A stretch of DNA of 64,000 nucleotides from Lachnospiraceae bacterium (GTDB lineage: Bacteria; Bacillota; Clostridia; Lachnospirales; Lachnospiraceae). Position 1 is the first letter of the stretch, and each line of letters starts with the position of its first letter. Below, piece by piece: positions 45,451 to 54,640 of the stretch. The DNA lies in the NCBI GenBank assembly GCA_910575075.1, contig CAJTCY010000001.1, forward strand, positions 20,702 to 84,701, read 5' to 3'. The position numbers and the translations under genes are program-made. A model generated the notes under the pieces. That model was not told the origin of the DNA and made no database searches. It saw only the letters and a list, made by a program, of their open reading frames with translations.

Positions 45451-45553
45451 GAGTATGCTTAACGCTGTTTTTAAGACAAATACTCGTCTGGAACGTGCTA
45501 TTATGACTGGTACTATAGTACTTGCAGACGATGGCAGAAAGTTGGAGGTTCCT

Positions 45554-46159
45554 ATGGCTTTGAAAAATAAACTGGGCATTTCTGATTCAGCAGAACTTGC
45601 AAGAATGGAAGAAAAAATAAGTAAGGTAAAGGCAGCTGAATTATATGAGAAAAATATGTTTGATGAAATTCAGGTTGGGAAATTTTCAGGGCTTGCCAAA
45701 ATTCATAAGTTTCTTTTTGATGAGATATACGATTTTGCCGGAAAGATACGAACAGTAAACATAGCAAAAGGAAATTTTCGATTCGCACCCGTAATGTATC
45801 TGGATGCTTCTTTAAAATATATTGATGATATGCCTCAATCGACCTATGATGAAATTATTGAAAAATATGTGGAGATGAATATTGCACATCCCTTCAGAGA
45901 AGGAAATGGAAGAAGCGCCCGTATATGGCTTGATATGATTTTGAAAAAGGAATTAAAATTAGTTGTGGATTGGAGCAAGGTAGATAAGGAAGATTATTTA
46001 CTTGCCATGGAGAGGAGCCCCATTAAGGATGTGGAAATTAAGGTCTTGCTAAAAAAATCATTGACCGACAAAATTAATGACAGGGAAGTGTATATGAAAG
46101 GGATTGACGCGAGTTATTACTATGAAGGGTATAATACTTTTAAGACGGAGGATTTATGA
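45554..46159 (+). CDS. Fic-domain protein (AMPylase/toxin-like)
   Basis: A 201-residue Fic protein with the active-site loop HPFREGNGR (112-120; catalytic His112), NIAKGNFRFAP upstream and a conserved end GIDASYYYEGYN. Fic enzymes transfer AMP or a related moiety to target proteins. The start is set at ATG 45554 by GGAGG five bases before it; the open frame extends 33 codons further upstream, but that part does not look like Fic. No obvious inhibitory antitoxin helix or partner gene is intact; a decayed small gene follows. Possibly a stability or addiction module of the mobile element. Confidence 0.85.
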   Translation: MALKNKLGISDSAELARMEEKISKVKAAELYEKNMFDEIQVGKFSGLAKIHKFLFDEIYDFAGKIRTVNIAKGNFRFAPVMYLDASLKYIDDMPQSTYDEIIEKYVEMNIAHPFREGNGRSARIWLDMILKKELKLVVDWSKVDKEDYLLAMERSPIKDVEIKVLLKKSLTDKINDREVYMKGIDASYYYEGYNTFKTEDL

Positions 46160-46361
46160 GTAAGGCGGCTGGTTTAAAAGCAGCATAGTATTGTACAAAT
46201 GATTATAAACAGGCATATAGATGGGCAGATAGAAAGTCAAAAAGATGATAGATGTATTTTCTTCGTTTATTAGCGATGAGATTTCAGATTTTAATTCCAA
46301 TGTTTATTATAGTAATCCCGATTATTTGAAATGGTCTTATTTGGAAGGGGAATTGCTAACA
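46157..46361 (+). pseudogene. Decayed small gene after fic
   Basis: A reading overlapping the fic stop gives MSKAAGLKAA, a stop at 46187, then YCTNDYKQAYRWADRKSKR in the same frame and a stop. In another frame from ATG 46245, a 39-residue piece with SNVYYSNPDYLKWSYLEGEL follows. These look like one broken fic-linked gene. The remainder to 46532 holds nothing recognised. Confidence 0.4.
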
Positions 46362-46532
46362 TGAAGTTTTTAGTGTTTATAATTACATTGGTTGAAATGG
46401 GATGACAGTTATACTATCATTTAGTCAGTGCAAAGGTTGATGGTATAAACATGATACATTTTTCAAAGGATGAATAAATGCTGACTAATTGGCGTGAGTA
46501 TATCTTGACTAAGAAAAAGGACGAAAATAATA

Positions 46533-48164
46533 ATGAACATTTTTATTTACAGCAGGAAATCAAAATGGACTGGCAGGGGCGAGAGTGTGGAGAACCAGAT
46601 TGCCATGTGCCGGGATTACATACAATCCAATATAGAAGAAGCCAGACAAGCAAAAATTGTGGTATTTGAGGATGAAGGATATTCTGGAAAAAACACCGAC
46701 CGTCCTCAATTCCAGAAAATGATGCAGGAAATCAAAAAAGGAGACTGCAGTTATCTGGTCTGCTATAAACTGGACCGGTTGGGCAGGAATATTGCAGACT
46801 TGGCCAATTTGGTGGAGACGTTAAACAAGCTTAACGTCTCCTTTATTAGTATTAAGGAACGATTTGATACCTCAACGCCCATTGGAAAGGCAATGCTGTA
46901 TTTTGCAGGAGTATTAGCGCAGATGGAGCGGGAACAGATTGCAGAACGCGTGCGGGACAATATGATTATGCTTGCCAGGAAGGGCAGATGGCTGGGAGGG
47001 AATACACCTTTGGGATTTCGCGCCGAAGCCGAGGAAAAAGTAATGATTAACGGAAGGAACAAGAAATCGTTCCGTTTGGCAGTGGATGAAGAAGAAATGA
47101 AGACGGTCCGCTTTATTTTCGAGGAGTATCAGAAGCAGCAATCCCTCATAGGGATTGTCCGCTATTTCTTAAATCACGATATTAAGACAAAACGTGGAAA
47201 TGAGTATACAACTACGGCAATTCGGGATATTCTGACAAATCCTGTATATTGCAGGGCAGACCAGGAGGCTTACCAGTATTTTTGGAATTTAGGCTGCCAG
47301 ATATGCATGGATGAAGAAGAGGCAGATGGAATGTATGGATTGATAGCTTATGCAAAGACCTCTTCATCCCAATACAAGAATAAAGAAAATGCGCCAGAAA
47401 AATGGATTGTGGCAAAAGGGAAACATCCTGGAATTATATCTGGGAAGGAGTTTTCCAAAATCCAGAATTATCTTGCCAGAAACAGTGCAAAGGGCGAATC
47501 CTGGCACAAGTCTCAAAACAAAATAGCGCTTTTATCAGGAATCCTGCATTGTTCCTGCGGACATCTGATGCGCCCGAAATATTATTCCTCCAAACAGGTG
47601 ACGGAGCAAGGAGAGCGCAAATTCTCTTATCTCTGCCCCTATAAAGATATGACACATGGAGAAAAATGTTCTGTGCCGAATGTACAAGGAAACACTTTAG
47701 ACGAGCTGGTATGCAGGGAGGTATTGCGCTATACGGAGGAAAATTCTAATATCCATCATATACTGCATGAGGCGATGGAGCGGATGGAAGACACAAAAGA
47801 GGAGAAGGTAACTTCTGCAGACCTTTTGGAGCAGGAAATACAGAAACGGAAGAAAGAAGTCCAGAATCTGATTGCCGTACTTGCAAAATCCGGTGGGGAG
47901 CAGGAATTTATCAGCCAGATTGAACAGAAAATACTGAAATTAAACAGCGAACGTGCAGTCTTAGAAAAAGAGAGAGCAGAGATGGGAGCGGAGGGCATAA
48001 ATATTCAGGGAGACAGAGCGCAGCTTGCATTTCTCATGGAGCAGCTTTCATCCTTCGAGAAATTATTTGACACGTTAAGCGTGCCGGAAAAAAGGGAATA
48101 TCTGCGGATGATACTGGATAAGGTTGTGTGGGATGGAGAGGAAGCTCATATTTTTATCTTATAG
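46533..48164 (+). CDS. Large serine integrase of the 7.1-kb element
   Basis: A 543-residue recombinase: YSRKS at the N-terminus (catalytic Ser10), YKLDRLGRNIADL, the MEREQIAERVRDNM helix, a recombinase DNA-binding domain (TTTAIRDILTNPVYC), a zinc ribbon with CSCGHLMRP and later cysteines, then a coiled-coil motif (about 430-500). Its stop is 57 bases from attR, the normal place for an integrase. It belongs to a different subgroup from the three recombinases at 22-28 kb. It should catalyse integration into, and with a directionality factor excision from, the ABC ATPase gene. Confidence 0.92.
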   Translation: MNIFIYSRKSKWTGRGESVENQIAMCRDYIQSNIEEARQAKIVVFEDEGYSGKNTDRPQFQKMMQEIKKGDCSYLVCYKLDRLGRNIADLANLVETLNKLNVSFISIKERFDTSTPIGKAMLYFAGVLAQMEREQIAERVRDNMIMLARKGRWLGGNTPLGFRAEAEEKVMINGRNKKSFRLAVDEEEMKTVRFIFEEYQKQQSLIGIVRYFLNHDIKTKRGNEYTTTAIRDILTNPVYCRADQEAYQYFWNLGCQICMDEEEADGMYGLIAYAKTSSSQYKNKENAPEKWIVAKGKHPGIISGKEFSKIQNYLARNSAKGESWHKSQNKIALLSGILHCSCGHLMRPKYYSSKQVTEQGERKFSYLCPYKDMTHGEKCSVPNVQGNTLDELVCREVLRYTEENSNIHHILHEAMERMEDTKEEKVTSADLLEQEIQKRKKEVQNLIAVLAKSGGEQEFISQIEQKILKLNSERAVLEKERAEMGAEGINIQGDRAQLAFLMEQLSSFEKLFDTLSVPEKREYLRMILDKVVWDGEEAHIFIL

Positions 48165-48193
48165 GTAAGAGTTTGTCACGCTAATGCGTGAAA

Positions 48194-48240
48194 GTGTGTT
48201 TCCGCAGCAAAACCATTCCATTGCCGCAGCCGCTGGGGCC
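48194..48240. other. attR of the 7.1-kb element
   Basis: Element arm GTGTGTTTCC (48194-48203), 9 bases, CCAT (48213-48216), 4 bases, then core TTGCC (48221-48225) and host DNA encoding GPSGCG on the minus strand. The arm and CCAT spacings mirror those at attL exactly, placing the crossover on the TT dinucleotide. Confidence 0.8.
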
Positions 48241-48361
48241 GACAATTGCCAGAAAGTCACCTTTGTGAACTGTAAAATTTATATTGGATAATGCAGGAGT
48301 TTCTCCTTGTATGGAATGATAGGAGTAGCTCACATGATTGATTTCCATTAATTTTTCCATT
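48221..48361 (-). pseudogene. ABC ATPase, N-terminal part (47 codons) up to Walker A
   Basis: From ATG 48361 (preceded by AAGGAGC) the minus strand encodes MEINHVSYSYHS, ALSNINFTVHKGDFLAIV and GPSGCG, then enters element DNA. It is the missing front of the ATPase at 40474-41103, with the Walker A Lys on the other side of the element. Confidence 0.88.
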
Positions 48362-48550
48362 AAATGCTCCTTATACATACTTATATTATTGTATGAGAAA
48401 AACGTTGGAGTGTTATCTGTGAAATCTTTCGGGTTCCCTGTACGTGAAGTATGAAATGTCAATTTAAAAAAAGATAAAAAAATGTCCGAGGATGACATAT
48501 TCTGTCATTACTGGATGGTATTGTATAACAGTAAACATACAGGAAAGATA

Positions 48551-48877
48551 GGCAATTGCGAAACAACTAAATGATGAAAATTTCATTTACAATTTCTACA
48601 ATTATGCTTAAATATTTTACTCATATAAACGCACAAAATGCAGAACGTACCAAACATTTCAATGAGCCTTTTACAACAAAAACCATGTTCAGCAAAGGCT
48701 TCCATGGTTTTTAAGTCTTTTCTCTGCTTTTGCCATCTTTATGGCATTAAGGGATGCTCTTGAGTGCATTTCCATGGTACTAAATGCATTTCTTAGCGTT
48801 TATATGATAAAATATTTCTTCTTAAATTCTTTGAATTGTATATGAAATATATAAAATCAATGAGTTTGGCAATTGCC
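48551..48877. repeat. MITE-like repeat, copy 1
   Basis: A 327-bp non-coding segment bounded by inverted repeats GGCAATTGCGAAAC and GTTTGGCAATTGCC. It contains inner inverted pairs (CATATAAACGC with GCGTTTATATG; AACCATG with CATGGTT) that would fold the whole unit into one long hairpin. About 85% similar to copy 2 at 60410. It covers most of the gene-free interval 48362-48910. Confidence 0.7.
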
Positions 48878-48910
48878 TAAATAGGGAAGAATGGAAAGGA
48901 AGTACAGGAA

Positions 48911-49222
48911 ATGAATGAAAAAGCAGCAGAGTTCTGTCAAACAATGATTTTGGAGAATAAGGAAGATGCCGGCAGGAATATACGGGAAGAGGTCTTTCGG
49001 CAGATCAGAGAAAGAGAAAAAACGCAAAGACAGGATGAATATGAAGACAAGGTGAAGGAGACAGTGAAAGAACTGTCCAGACTTATCACTCTTAAAGAAT
49101 GGACAGAAGCTCAGGGAACAGTGGAAAAAATTTTAGAACCGATACAGAATATGGCATTCATGGAAGGATACATGTATGCAATTGCAGTATTGGAAGAAGG
49201 GCTTGTCAACATGAAAGGATGA
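48911..49222 (+). CDS. Small helical protein of unknown function
   Basis: A 103-residue acidic, all-helical protein (KELSRLITLKEWTEAQGTVE core). GGAAAGGAAG precedes its ATG. It lies directly after the MITE-like repeat and converges with the XRE regulator. No family recognised. It may belong to the dynamin/HerA cluster. Confidence 0.5.
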   Translation: MNEKAAEFCQTMILENKEDAGRNIREEVFRQIREREKTQRQDEYEDKVKETVKELSRLITLKEWTEAQGTVEKILEPIQNMAFMEGYMYAIAVLEEGLVNMKG

Positions 49223-49225
49223 CTA

Positions 49226-49516
49226 TTAGGGATGATTAGGGCTGTCGGTGATGTCACGGATAATCTGCTGGACGTGTTCTAACTGTGCATCGGTCAGCCC
49301 GGTGATCTCTATATAACGTCTTTGATCCAGCTCCAGTAAATAATCTGTGCTTACAGAAAAAAATTTTGATATCTTTATCAGCATTTCAATGGAGGGAAGA
49401 ATATTGTCATTTTCCCAGTTAGAAACGGTTTGCTTGGAAACATTTAGTTCTTTTGCCAGCTGAACCTGGCTTAAGTTGCGGGTAATCCGTATTTTTCTGA
49501 TAATTTCACCGAACAT
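49226..49516 (-). CDS. XRE-family helix-turn-helix regulator
   Basis: A 96-residue protein with the Cro/C1 HTH IRITRNLSQVQLAKELNVSK, then QTVSNWENDNILPS and a short C-terminal helix. AAAAAGGAGA precedes the ATG. It is divergent from the WYL regulator at 49684, so both probably act on the shared 168-base intergenic region and control the downstream cluster. Confidence 0.8.
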   Translation of the reverse strand: MFGEIIRKIRITRNLSQVQLAKELNVSKQTVSNWENDNILPSIEMLIKISKFFSVSTDYLLELDQRRYIEITGLTDAQLEHVQQIIRDITDSPNHP

Positions 49517-49569
49517 GGGCAGTCTCCTTTTTGATAGTTTGTTTTTAAAATTACTTAAATCAAAAAATA

Positions 49570-49597
49570 TTTACAAAATACAAAAGTATGATAATAT
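49570..49597 (+). promoter_or_regulatory. Promoter of the WYL-regulator/GTPase operon
   Basis: TTTACA (49570-49575), 16 bases, TAATAT (49592-49597), lying between the divergent XRE and WYL genes. Confidence 0.5.
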
Positions 49598-49683
49598 ATA
49601 GTATGTGAGAGTTTTTATGGGAAATACGCTGTTTAATATAGTATAAAAATGCTATCAGCAGAGAAGGAATCTGGAGGTAATTT

Positions 49684-50628
49684 ATGGATCATGGAAAAAT
49701 ACAAAGAGTTCTATGCATTTACACAAAATTGCTGGGAGGCTATCTGGTAAATAAGGCGGAGGAAGCGCAGAATTTCGGTGTAAATGAGAGGACAATCCAA
49801 AGAGATATTGATGATATCAGAAATTTCATGGATTCTGATATGGAAAATACAGGCATTGTAAATTCTGTGGTGTATGATCACAAAGAGAAAGGATATCGTC
49901 TGGAGCGAATTTATCAGTTGAAACTTACCAATGGAGAAATTCTGGCTATCTGCAAAATTCTGCTTGACAGCAGGGCGCTGCGGAAGGAGGAGATGTCAGG
50001 AATTCTTGACAAACTGATTTCCTGCTGTGTTCCGGAAAAGAACCAGAAGCTGGTAAAAGAACTGATCAGAAATGAGGAATTCCACTATGTAGAGCCAAGG
50101 CATAAAACAAAGTTCCTGGATCTCATGTGGGAGATTGGACAGGCAGTCAGGAACTGCCAGTGTATCGTGATGGATTATATGAGAACAAAAGATAAGACGG
50201 TAGTCAGGCGAAAGGTGCACCCAGTTGCAATTATGTTTTCAGAGTACTATTTTTATTTGACGGCATTTATTGATGACAAAGAGGTACAAAAAGATTTTGA
50301 CGTGATAAATGATTCTTTTCCCACGATCTATCGAATTGACCGGATCAAAAGTTTACAGGTATCTGAAGAACGGTTTCATATACCGTACAGCAGCCGTTTT
50401 GAAGAGGGAGAATTCCGCAAAAGAGTGCAGTTTATGTACGGCGGGAAACTGCAGAAAATTAAGTTCCGCTATTTTGGCAGTGATATAGATGCTGTGCTGG
50501 ACAGGCTGCCAACTGCAAAGATTCTGGAAAATGACAGGGGCATTTATACAGTCAGCGCAGAAGTTTTCGGCAAGGGGATTGAGATGTGGCTGAGAAGCCA
50601 GGGGGAAATGATAAAGATACTGGAATAG
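49684..50628 (+). CDS. WYL-domain transcriptional regulator
   Basis: 314 residues: an N-terminal HTH_11 (LLGGYLVNKAEEAQNFGVNE, then RTIQRDIDDIRNFM) and a WYL-type domain (about 150-235; VVRRKVHPVAIMFSEYYFYL, IYRIDRIKSLQV), plus a C-terminal WCX-like segment. WYL regulators frequently sit in front of phage-defence operons and respond to ligands or nucleic acid. This one is 11 bases ahead of the first dynamin gene and is probably its operon's controller. Confidence 0.85.
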   Translation: MDHGKIQRVLCIYTKLLGGYLVNKAEEAQNFGVNERTIQRDIDDIRNFMDSDMENTGIVNSVVYDHKEKGYRLERIYQLKLTNGEILAICKILLDSRALRKEEMSGILDKLISCCVPEKNQKLVKELIRNEEFHYVEPRHKTKFLDLMWEIGQAVRNCQCIVMDYMRTKDKTVVRRKVHPVAIMFSEYYFYLTAFIDDKEVQKDFDVINDSFPTIYRIDRIKSLQVSEERFHIPYSSRFEEGEFRKRVQFMYGGKLQKIKFRYFGSDIDAVLDRLPTAKILENDRGIYTVSAEVFGKGIEMWLRSQGEMIKILE

Positions 50629-50639
50629 AGGAAATGTTC

Positions 50640-52091
50640 ATGAAAAAGAATGGAAAACGTTACAGAAAAATACAGAGAGAAAAAGAGTTAAAAAAACTTA
50701 GTGACCGGAGTGAATTACAGAAGAAAATCAGTCAGGAGGTGGGAGAGATCAATACTGCTTTTTTATCAATGGCTCATATTATTGTAAAAAACCCAATTCT
50801 TAAGGAATGTGAAGAGACAAAAAAGGAATATCTTAAAAGACTGCGCAGCTATGTAAGCGCTGGCCGATGGAACAGGAGAAAATATGAAAAGGCACAGCTG
50901 TGTGCATATGACAGAATCTTGTCAGAGACAGATAAGGCAGAGGAAAAATATGGGATAAGTTTTTATCGGTATTTTATTTTGTTTGACTTGATGCATGTGG
51001 TAGGTTATGAAACAGCAGAAGATTTTCCAGAAAAGATTTTGGCTGTTATGTCCAGATATTTAGAAGATTTTCCAGAGATGAAGGAGAAGAAGGGATTTGT
51101 GGAACAGATTTTCAGGTCATTTCAGAGACAAAACAATAAACTGAAGGATCTGGAAGAGAACCCAGAGTTTAAGAAGGAAAAAGAATATATTCAAATGATC
51201 CGGAGAAATTTCAGATTCAGGAAGCAGAGACCTTTTGGTGTGATGGTTACTGCTACTATGAGTGCAGGAAAGTCTACGTTTATCAATGCTTTAACCGGGA
51301 AATATGTCTGTCTTTCTCAAAATATGGCTTGTACCAGCAAAATTCACTGTATCGTCAACAAAGCGTTTGAAGATGGATATTCCTATAAATATGACCATGA
51401 TCTGGTAATGAGAGCAGAGCGCCAGGAACTGCTCAGCAATCATGAGAAGAATGCGCTGGATAAAATAGTTGTCAGCACATATTTCCATGGAGGGCTGCAG
51501 GAGATGAGAATGATTGTGAATGATTCGCCTGGAGTTAATTTCAGCGGAGATGAAAGCCACAGAGTTATTGCAGACAGGCTGCTGAAAGGCAGGAATTATA
51601 ACTTGCTGATTTATATTATGAACGCTACCCAGCTGGCGACAAACGATGAAGATGAGCATCTTGATTTTGTGAAACAGACAATTGGCAGAACGCCGGTAAT
51701 TTTCGTGGTCAATAAAATTGATACCTTTAATGTGGAAGAGGAAAATGTGGAGGCTGCCATAAAGCGGCAGACAGATTACTTAAAGAAAAAAGGCTTTCAA
51801 AATCCTATGGTATGTCCAGTATCCTCCAAAGCAGGATACTTGGCGAAAATGTATGCGCAGGGCACATTATCAAGGAGCCAGGAGAGGGAATTGTATAATT
51901 ATATAGATAAATTTGAGCAGATGAATCTGGCTGGCTATTACGCAGAGAAATTTCCGAATATTAAAGTTCAGGACGCCGAAAAAGAAGAAACCCAATTGCT
52001 CAAAACATGTGGGCTTGCATATATAGAAAAATTGATTAAACTGTTAATAAAAGGAGGAATAACGAATGACAAAGCTATGCGTAAAGTATAA
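50640..52091 (+). CDS. Dynamin-like GTPase A
   Basis: 483 residues. A helical N-terminal part (about 1-190) is followed by a GTPase domain with G1 ATMSAGKST (205-213), the G2 region around NMACTSKIHCIV, G3 NDSPGVNFSG and G4 VVNKID. The MSAGKSTFINALTG wording is typical of bacterial dynamin-like proteins. ATG 50640 follows GAGGAAAT. The gene overlaps GTPase B by 26 bases, an arrangement like tandem bacterial dynamins that form mixed assemblies on membranes. No transmembrane helix is obvious; B or the tail-anchored protein may supply attachment. Confidence 0.82.
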   Translation: MKKNGKRYRKIQREKELKKLSDRSELQKKISQEVGEINTAFLSMAHIIVKNPILKECEETKKEYLKRLRSYVSAGRWNRRKYEKAQLCAYDRILSETDKAEEKYGISFYRYFILFDLMHVVGYETAEDFPEKILAVMSRYLEDFPEMKEKKGFVEQIFRSFQRQNNKLKDLEENPEFKKEKEYIQMIRRNFRFRKQRPFGVMVTATMSAGKSTFINALTGKYVCLSQNMACTSKIHCIVNKAFEDGYSYKYDHDLVMRAERQELLSNHEKNALDKIVVSTYFHGGLQEMRMIVNDSPGVNFSGDESHRVIADRLLKGRNYNLLIYIMNATQLATNDEDEHLDFVKQTIGRTPVIFVVNKIDTFNVEEENVEAAIKRQTDYLKKKGFQNPMVCPVSSKAGYLAKMYAQGTLSRSQERELYNYIDKFEQMNLAGYYAEKFPNIKVQDAEKEETQLLKTCGLAYIEKLIKLLIKGGITNDKAMRKV

Positions 52092-54624
52092 TCCATATCG
52101 TATGGAGACCAGGATTGAGGTGAATGGAACGGCCATATCCGATGACAGCAGTCTTTATAAAGTTGTAAAAGGCAAGCGTATGCAGGAATGGATTGGAAAG
52201 TTTCCCAAGATGCTGGTGGATGAGCTGAACACAGTGGAATTTGATATAGATTTTCATGGCATGTCCTTAGACTGGGACGATTTTGAAGATGTTTTCCGCT
52301 GTGCAGAGAGGGACAGAATCATTAAAAGAATGTCTCTGAATTTCATTCAGGGAAGAACAGACGAGGATATCACAGATAAAGTAATCCAGATATTTACAGA
52401 TCTGCAGGAGGGACCGGTGGAGGATTTTAAGGACCCCAAGCTTATCAGGGCTTTTGCCAGTATCAGCAACTCTGAATTTCCAATTAATGTAATTGCCACT
52501 ATGAGTTCTGGGAAATCAACGCTTATCAATGCTTTGCTGGGAAAACGATTAATGCCTTCCAAAAATGAAGCGTGTACGGCGACGATTACGGAGATTCTGG
52601 ATAATGACAGGGAAGGATTTACAGCAGTTGTATATGATGAAAATGGAGAGGTGCTGCACGATATTCCCAATCTTACATATGAGATTATGAGCGAATTGAA
52701 TGAAGATGAAAACGTGTACAGGATAGAAGCAGAGGGAAATATTCCATTTCTGGATGCCAGAAGCACGGCTTTAATGCTGGTAGATACTCCGGGTCCGAAC
52801 AATGCCCAGAACCAGGCGCATAAAAATACAACGTACCGTGCCATCAATAATGATTCTAACAATTTGATTTTATATGTGCTCAATGGAACCCAGCTCAGTA
52901 CCAATGATGACGCGTCATTGTTATCTTATGTGGCAGATCAGATAAAGAAAGGCGGAAAACAGGTGAGAGACCGTTTTCTGTTTGTGATCAATAAAATGGA
53001 TGGATTTAATCCGGAAGAGGAAGACATCAGCAAAGCAATTCAGGCCGCCAGAAGATATTTAGCTGCCTATGGTATAGAAGATCCTCAGATCTTTCCCTGT
53101 TCGGCTTACACGGCCTTGAATATCCGGACGTACCTGGAAGGAATTGATATTGACAATTTAACCAGAAATGAGGAGCGGAAGCTTCCTTCCGCAGCAAGAG
53201 ATACGTTGCCAATGATTGACAAGTTTATCGATTACGAGGACATGCATTTGGAACAGTATTCTACCTTGTCTCCCAGCGCGCAGCGGGAACTTGAGTATAA
53301 ACTGAGCAAGGCGGTACAGAACGATGACACCAAGGAACAGGCGCTGATTCACTGTGGAATTTATTCCATTGAGGCTGCCATTACTGCATATGTCAAGAAA
53401 TATGCCAAGACAAAAAAGGTGAAAGATCTGGTAGAATCTTTTCAGGAGGTGCTTGAGAGCAGCCAGGTACTGGCAAAAGCCAAAACACAGGTTGCCACAG
53501 ATGAAGAGGCAGCCAGGGCATGTGCCCAAAGGGCAGCCGCAGTGAGGGAGAAGATAGCAGACGGGAAAGAAGCACAGATATTCAAAGAGAGGATTGCAGC
53601 TTTAAATCCCATGGATACGATTGAAGCAAAGGCAGGAACTTTGAAAGCAGAAGCTTCCAGGAAAAATGAAAAAGTATTTGAGCCGTATGGGGACGTGATT
53701 ACCAATAGAGAGGAAGCTAAGAGACTGGTATCACAGTTTACAATTATGAGTTCGGATTCTATTGCAGAATTGACATCAGAACTGGAAAGTGTCATCAATC
53801 AGGAAGTTATGGAAACGGGAGAGAAAATTCTCTCTGAATATCAGGAAAAGCTTTCTAAGATTGACGGATCAGCGACAGAGAAACAGCTCGAGTTTGGAAC
53901 CGTGGATTTAATTAAAGGCGCTTTAAAGAATATGCGTGAGAATGCAAAAGCATGGTGTTCCGACGACTTTGCGGCAGAGACAGTGGATGATGTGGGAGAA
54001 GTGTCTTATGAGGAAAAGGTATATTATGAAAAAGTCGGACAGGAAGAAGAACAGGTAGTAGACGGCACAGAGCAGCGTAAGGTCGGCACGAAAAAAGTAA
54101 AGGTGGGATCTCACCGGGAACAGGTTGGAACGCGCAGGGTCAGAAATCCTGAGTCCAGGGGAATCGGAGGATTCTTCCGCCGCCTGTTTAAAGGAGAAGA
54201 AAAATACATTGACGAGGCAGTCTATGAGACCGTGGATGATTATGAAGACCAGGCGGTTTATGAAACAGTACTCAAATACAAGACTGTCATGAAAGATATT
54301 TTTGAGGAACGCAGAGAGAAGATTGAAAAATTCTCTGTTGATACCTCTGTGATTCAAACGGGGCTTATCAGTAAGCTCAGGAAAAATCTGGATGAAGGGA
54401 TTGAAAGCGCCCTTAATTATGCGCAGGACCAGATTGATAACATGAAAACACAGTTTACAGAGATCTTTGATGATTTGGACACATTGATCCAGCAGAAATA
54501 TGATGAGTTAGAGCAGTGTGCAAATGACCAGCAGACAAAAGAATCAGAGTTAAAGAAAAATAAAGGAATTCTCGGATGGATAGAAGCATGTAGGAAAGAA
54601 ATTGATGAGATTCTCGATATTTAA
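52066..54624 (+). CDS. Dynamin-like GTPase B
   Basis: 852 residues: N-terminal region about 1-135, GTPase domain with G1 ATMSSGKST (144-152), G3 DTPGPNN and G4 VINKMD, then long coiled-coil helices (about 450-620). Next comes a beta-rich repeat region (about 640-720) of KVG/VGT units (VGTKKVKVGSHREQVGTRRV), an FRRLFKGEEKY segment that could bind membrane, and a final coiled coil. The long helical stalk fits the dynamin fold. The AAAGGAGG site and overlap with A imply equimolar expression. Role inferred: membrane remodelling or sealing in a defence response. Confidence 0.82.
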   Translation: MTKLCVKYNPYRMETRIEVNGTAISDDSSLYKVVKGKRMQEWIGKFPKMLVDELNTVEFDIDFHGMSLDWDDFEDVFRCAERDRIIKRMSLNFIQGRTDEDITDKVIQIFTDLQEGPVEDFKDPKLIRAFASISNSEFPINVIATMSSGKSTLINALLGKRLMPSKNEACTATITEILDNDREGFTAVVYDENGEVLHDIPNLTYEIMSELNEDENVYRIEAEGNIPFLDARSTALMLVDTPGPNNAQNQAHKNTTYRAINNDSNNLILYVLNGTQLSTNDDASLLSYVADQIKKGGKQVRDRFLFVINKMDGFNPEEEDISKAIQAARRYLAAYGIEDPQIFPCSAYTALNIRTYLEGIDIDNLTRNEERKLPSAARDTLPMIDKFIDYEDMHLEQYSTLSPSAQRELEYKLSKAVQNDDTKEQALIHCGIYSIEAAITAYVKKYAKTKKVKDLVESFQEVLESSQVLAKAKTQVATDEEAARACAQRAAAVREKIADGKEAQIFKERIAALNPMDTIEAKAGTLKAEASRKNEKVFEPYGDVITNREEAKRLVSQFTIMSSDSIAELTSELESVINQEVMETGEKILSEYQEKLSKIDGSATEKQLEFGTVDLIKGALKNMRENAKAWCSDDFAAETVDDVGEVSYEEKVYYEKVGQEEEQVVDGTEQRKVGTKKVKVGSHREQVGTRRVRNPESRGIGGFFRRLFKGEEKYIDEAVYETVDDYEDQAVYETVLKYKTVMKDIFEERREKIEKFSVDTSVIQTGLISKLRKNLDEGIESALNYAQDQIDNMKTQFTEIFDDLDTLIQQKYDELEQCANDQQTKESELKKNKGILGWIEACRKEIDEILDI

Positions 54625-54640
54625 GACAGGAGGATAAGAA

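Larger units (their letters stand above)
41102..48222. mobile_element. 7.1-kb serine-integrase element inserted in an ABC ATPase gene
   Basis: The host ATPase is split exactly at GPSGCG/GKST. Both junctions share TTGCC (41102-41106 and 48221-48225). The element carries a small unknown gene, a BspA-like surface protein, a Fic protein and a large serine recombinase ending 57 bases from the right junction. Joining its two ends gives a palindromic attachment site (see the attL and attR entries). It is a compact integrated element with surface-protein cargo, apparently intact and capable of precise excision. Confidence 0.88.

Noticed and set aside
45455-45553. Upstream extension of the Fic protein from ATG 45455
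   Set aside because: The GGAGG site and family similarity both favour ATG 45554; the extra 33 codons do not resemble Fic N-termini.
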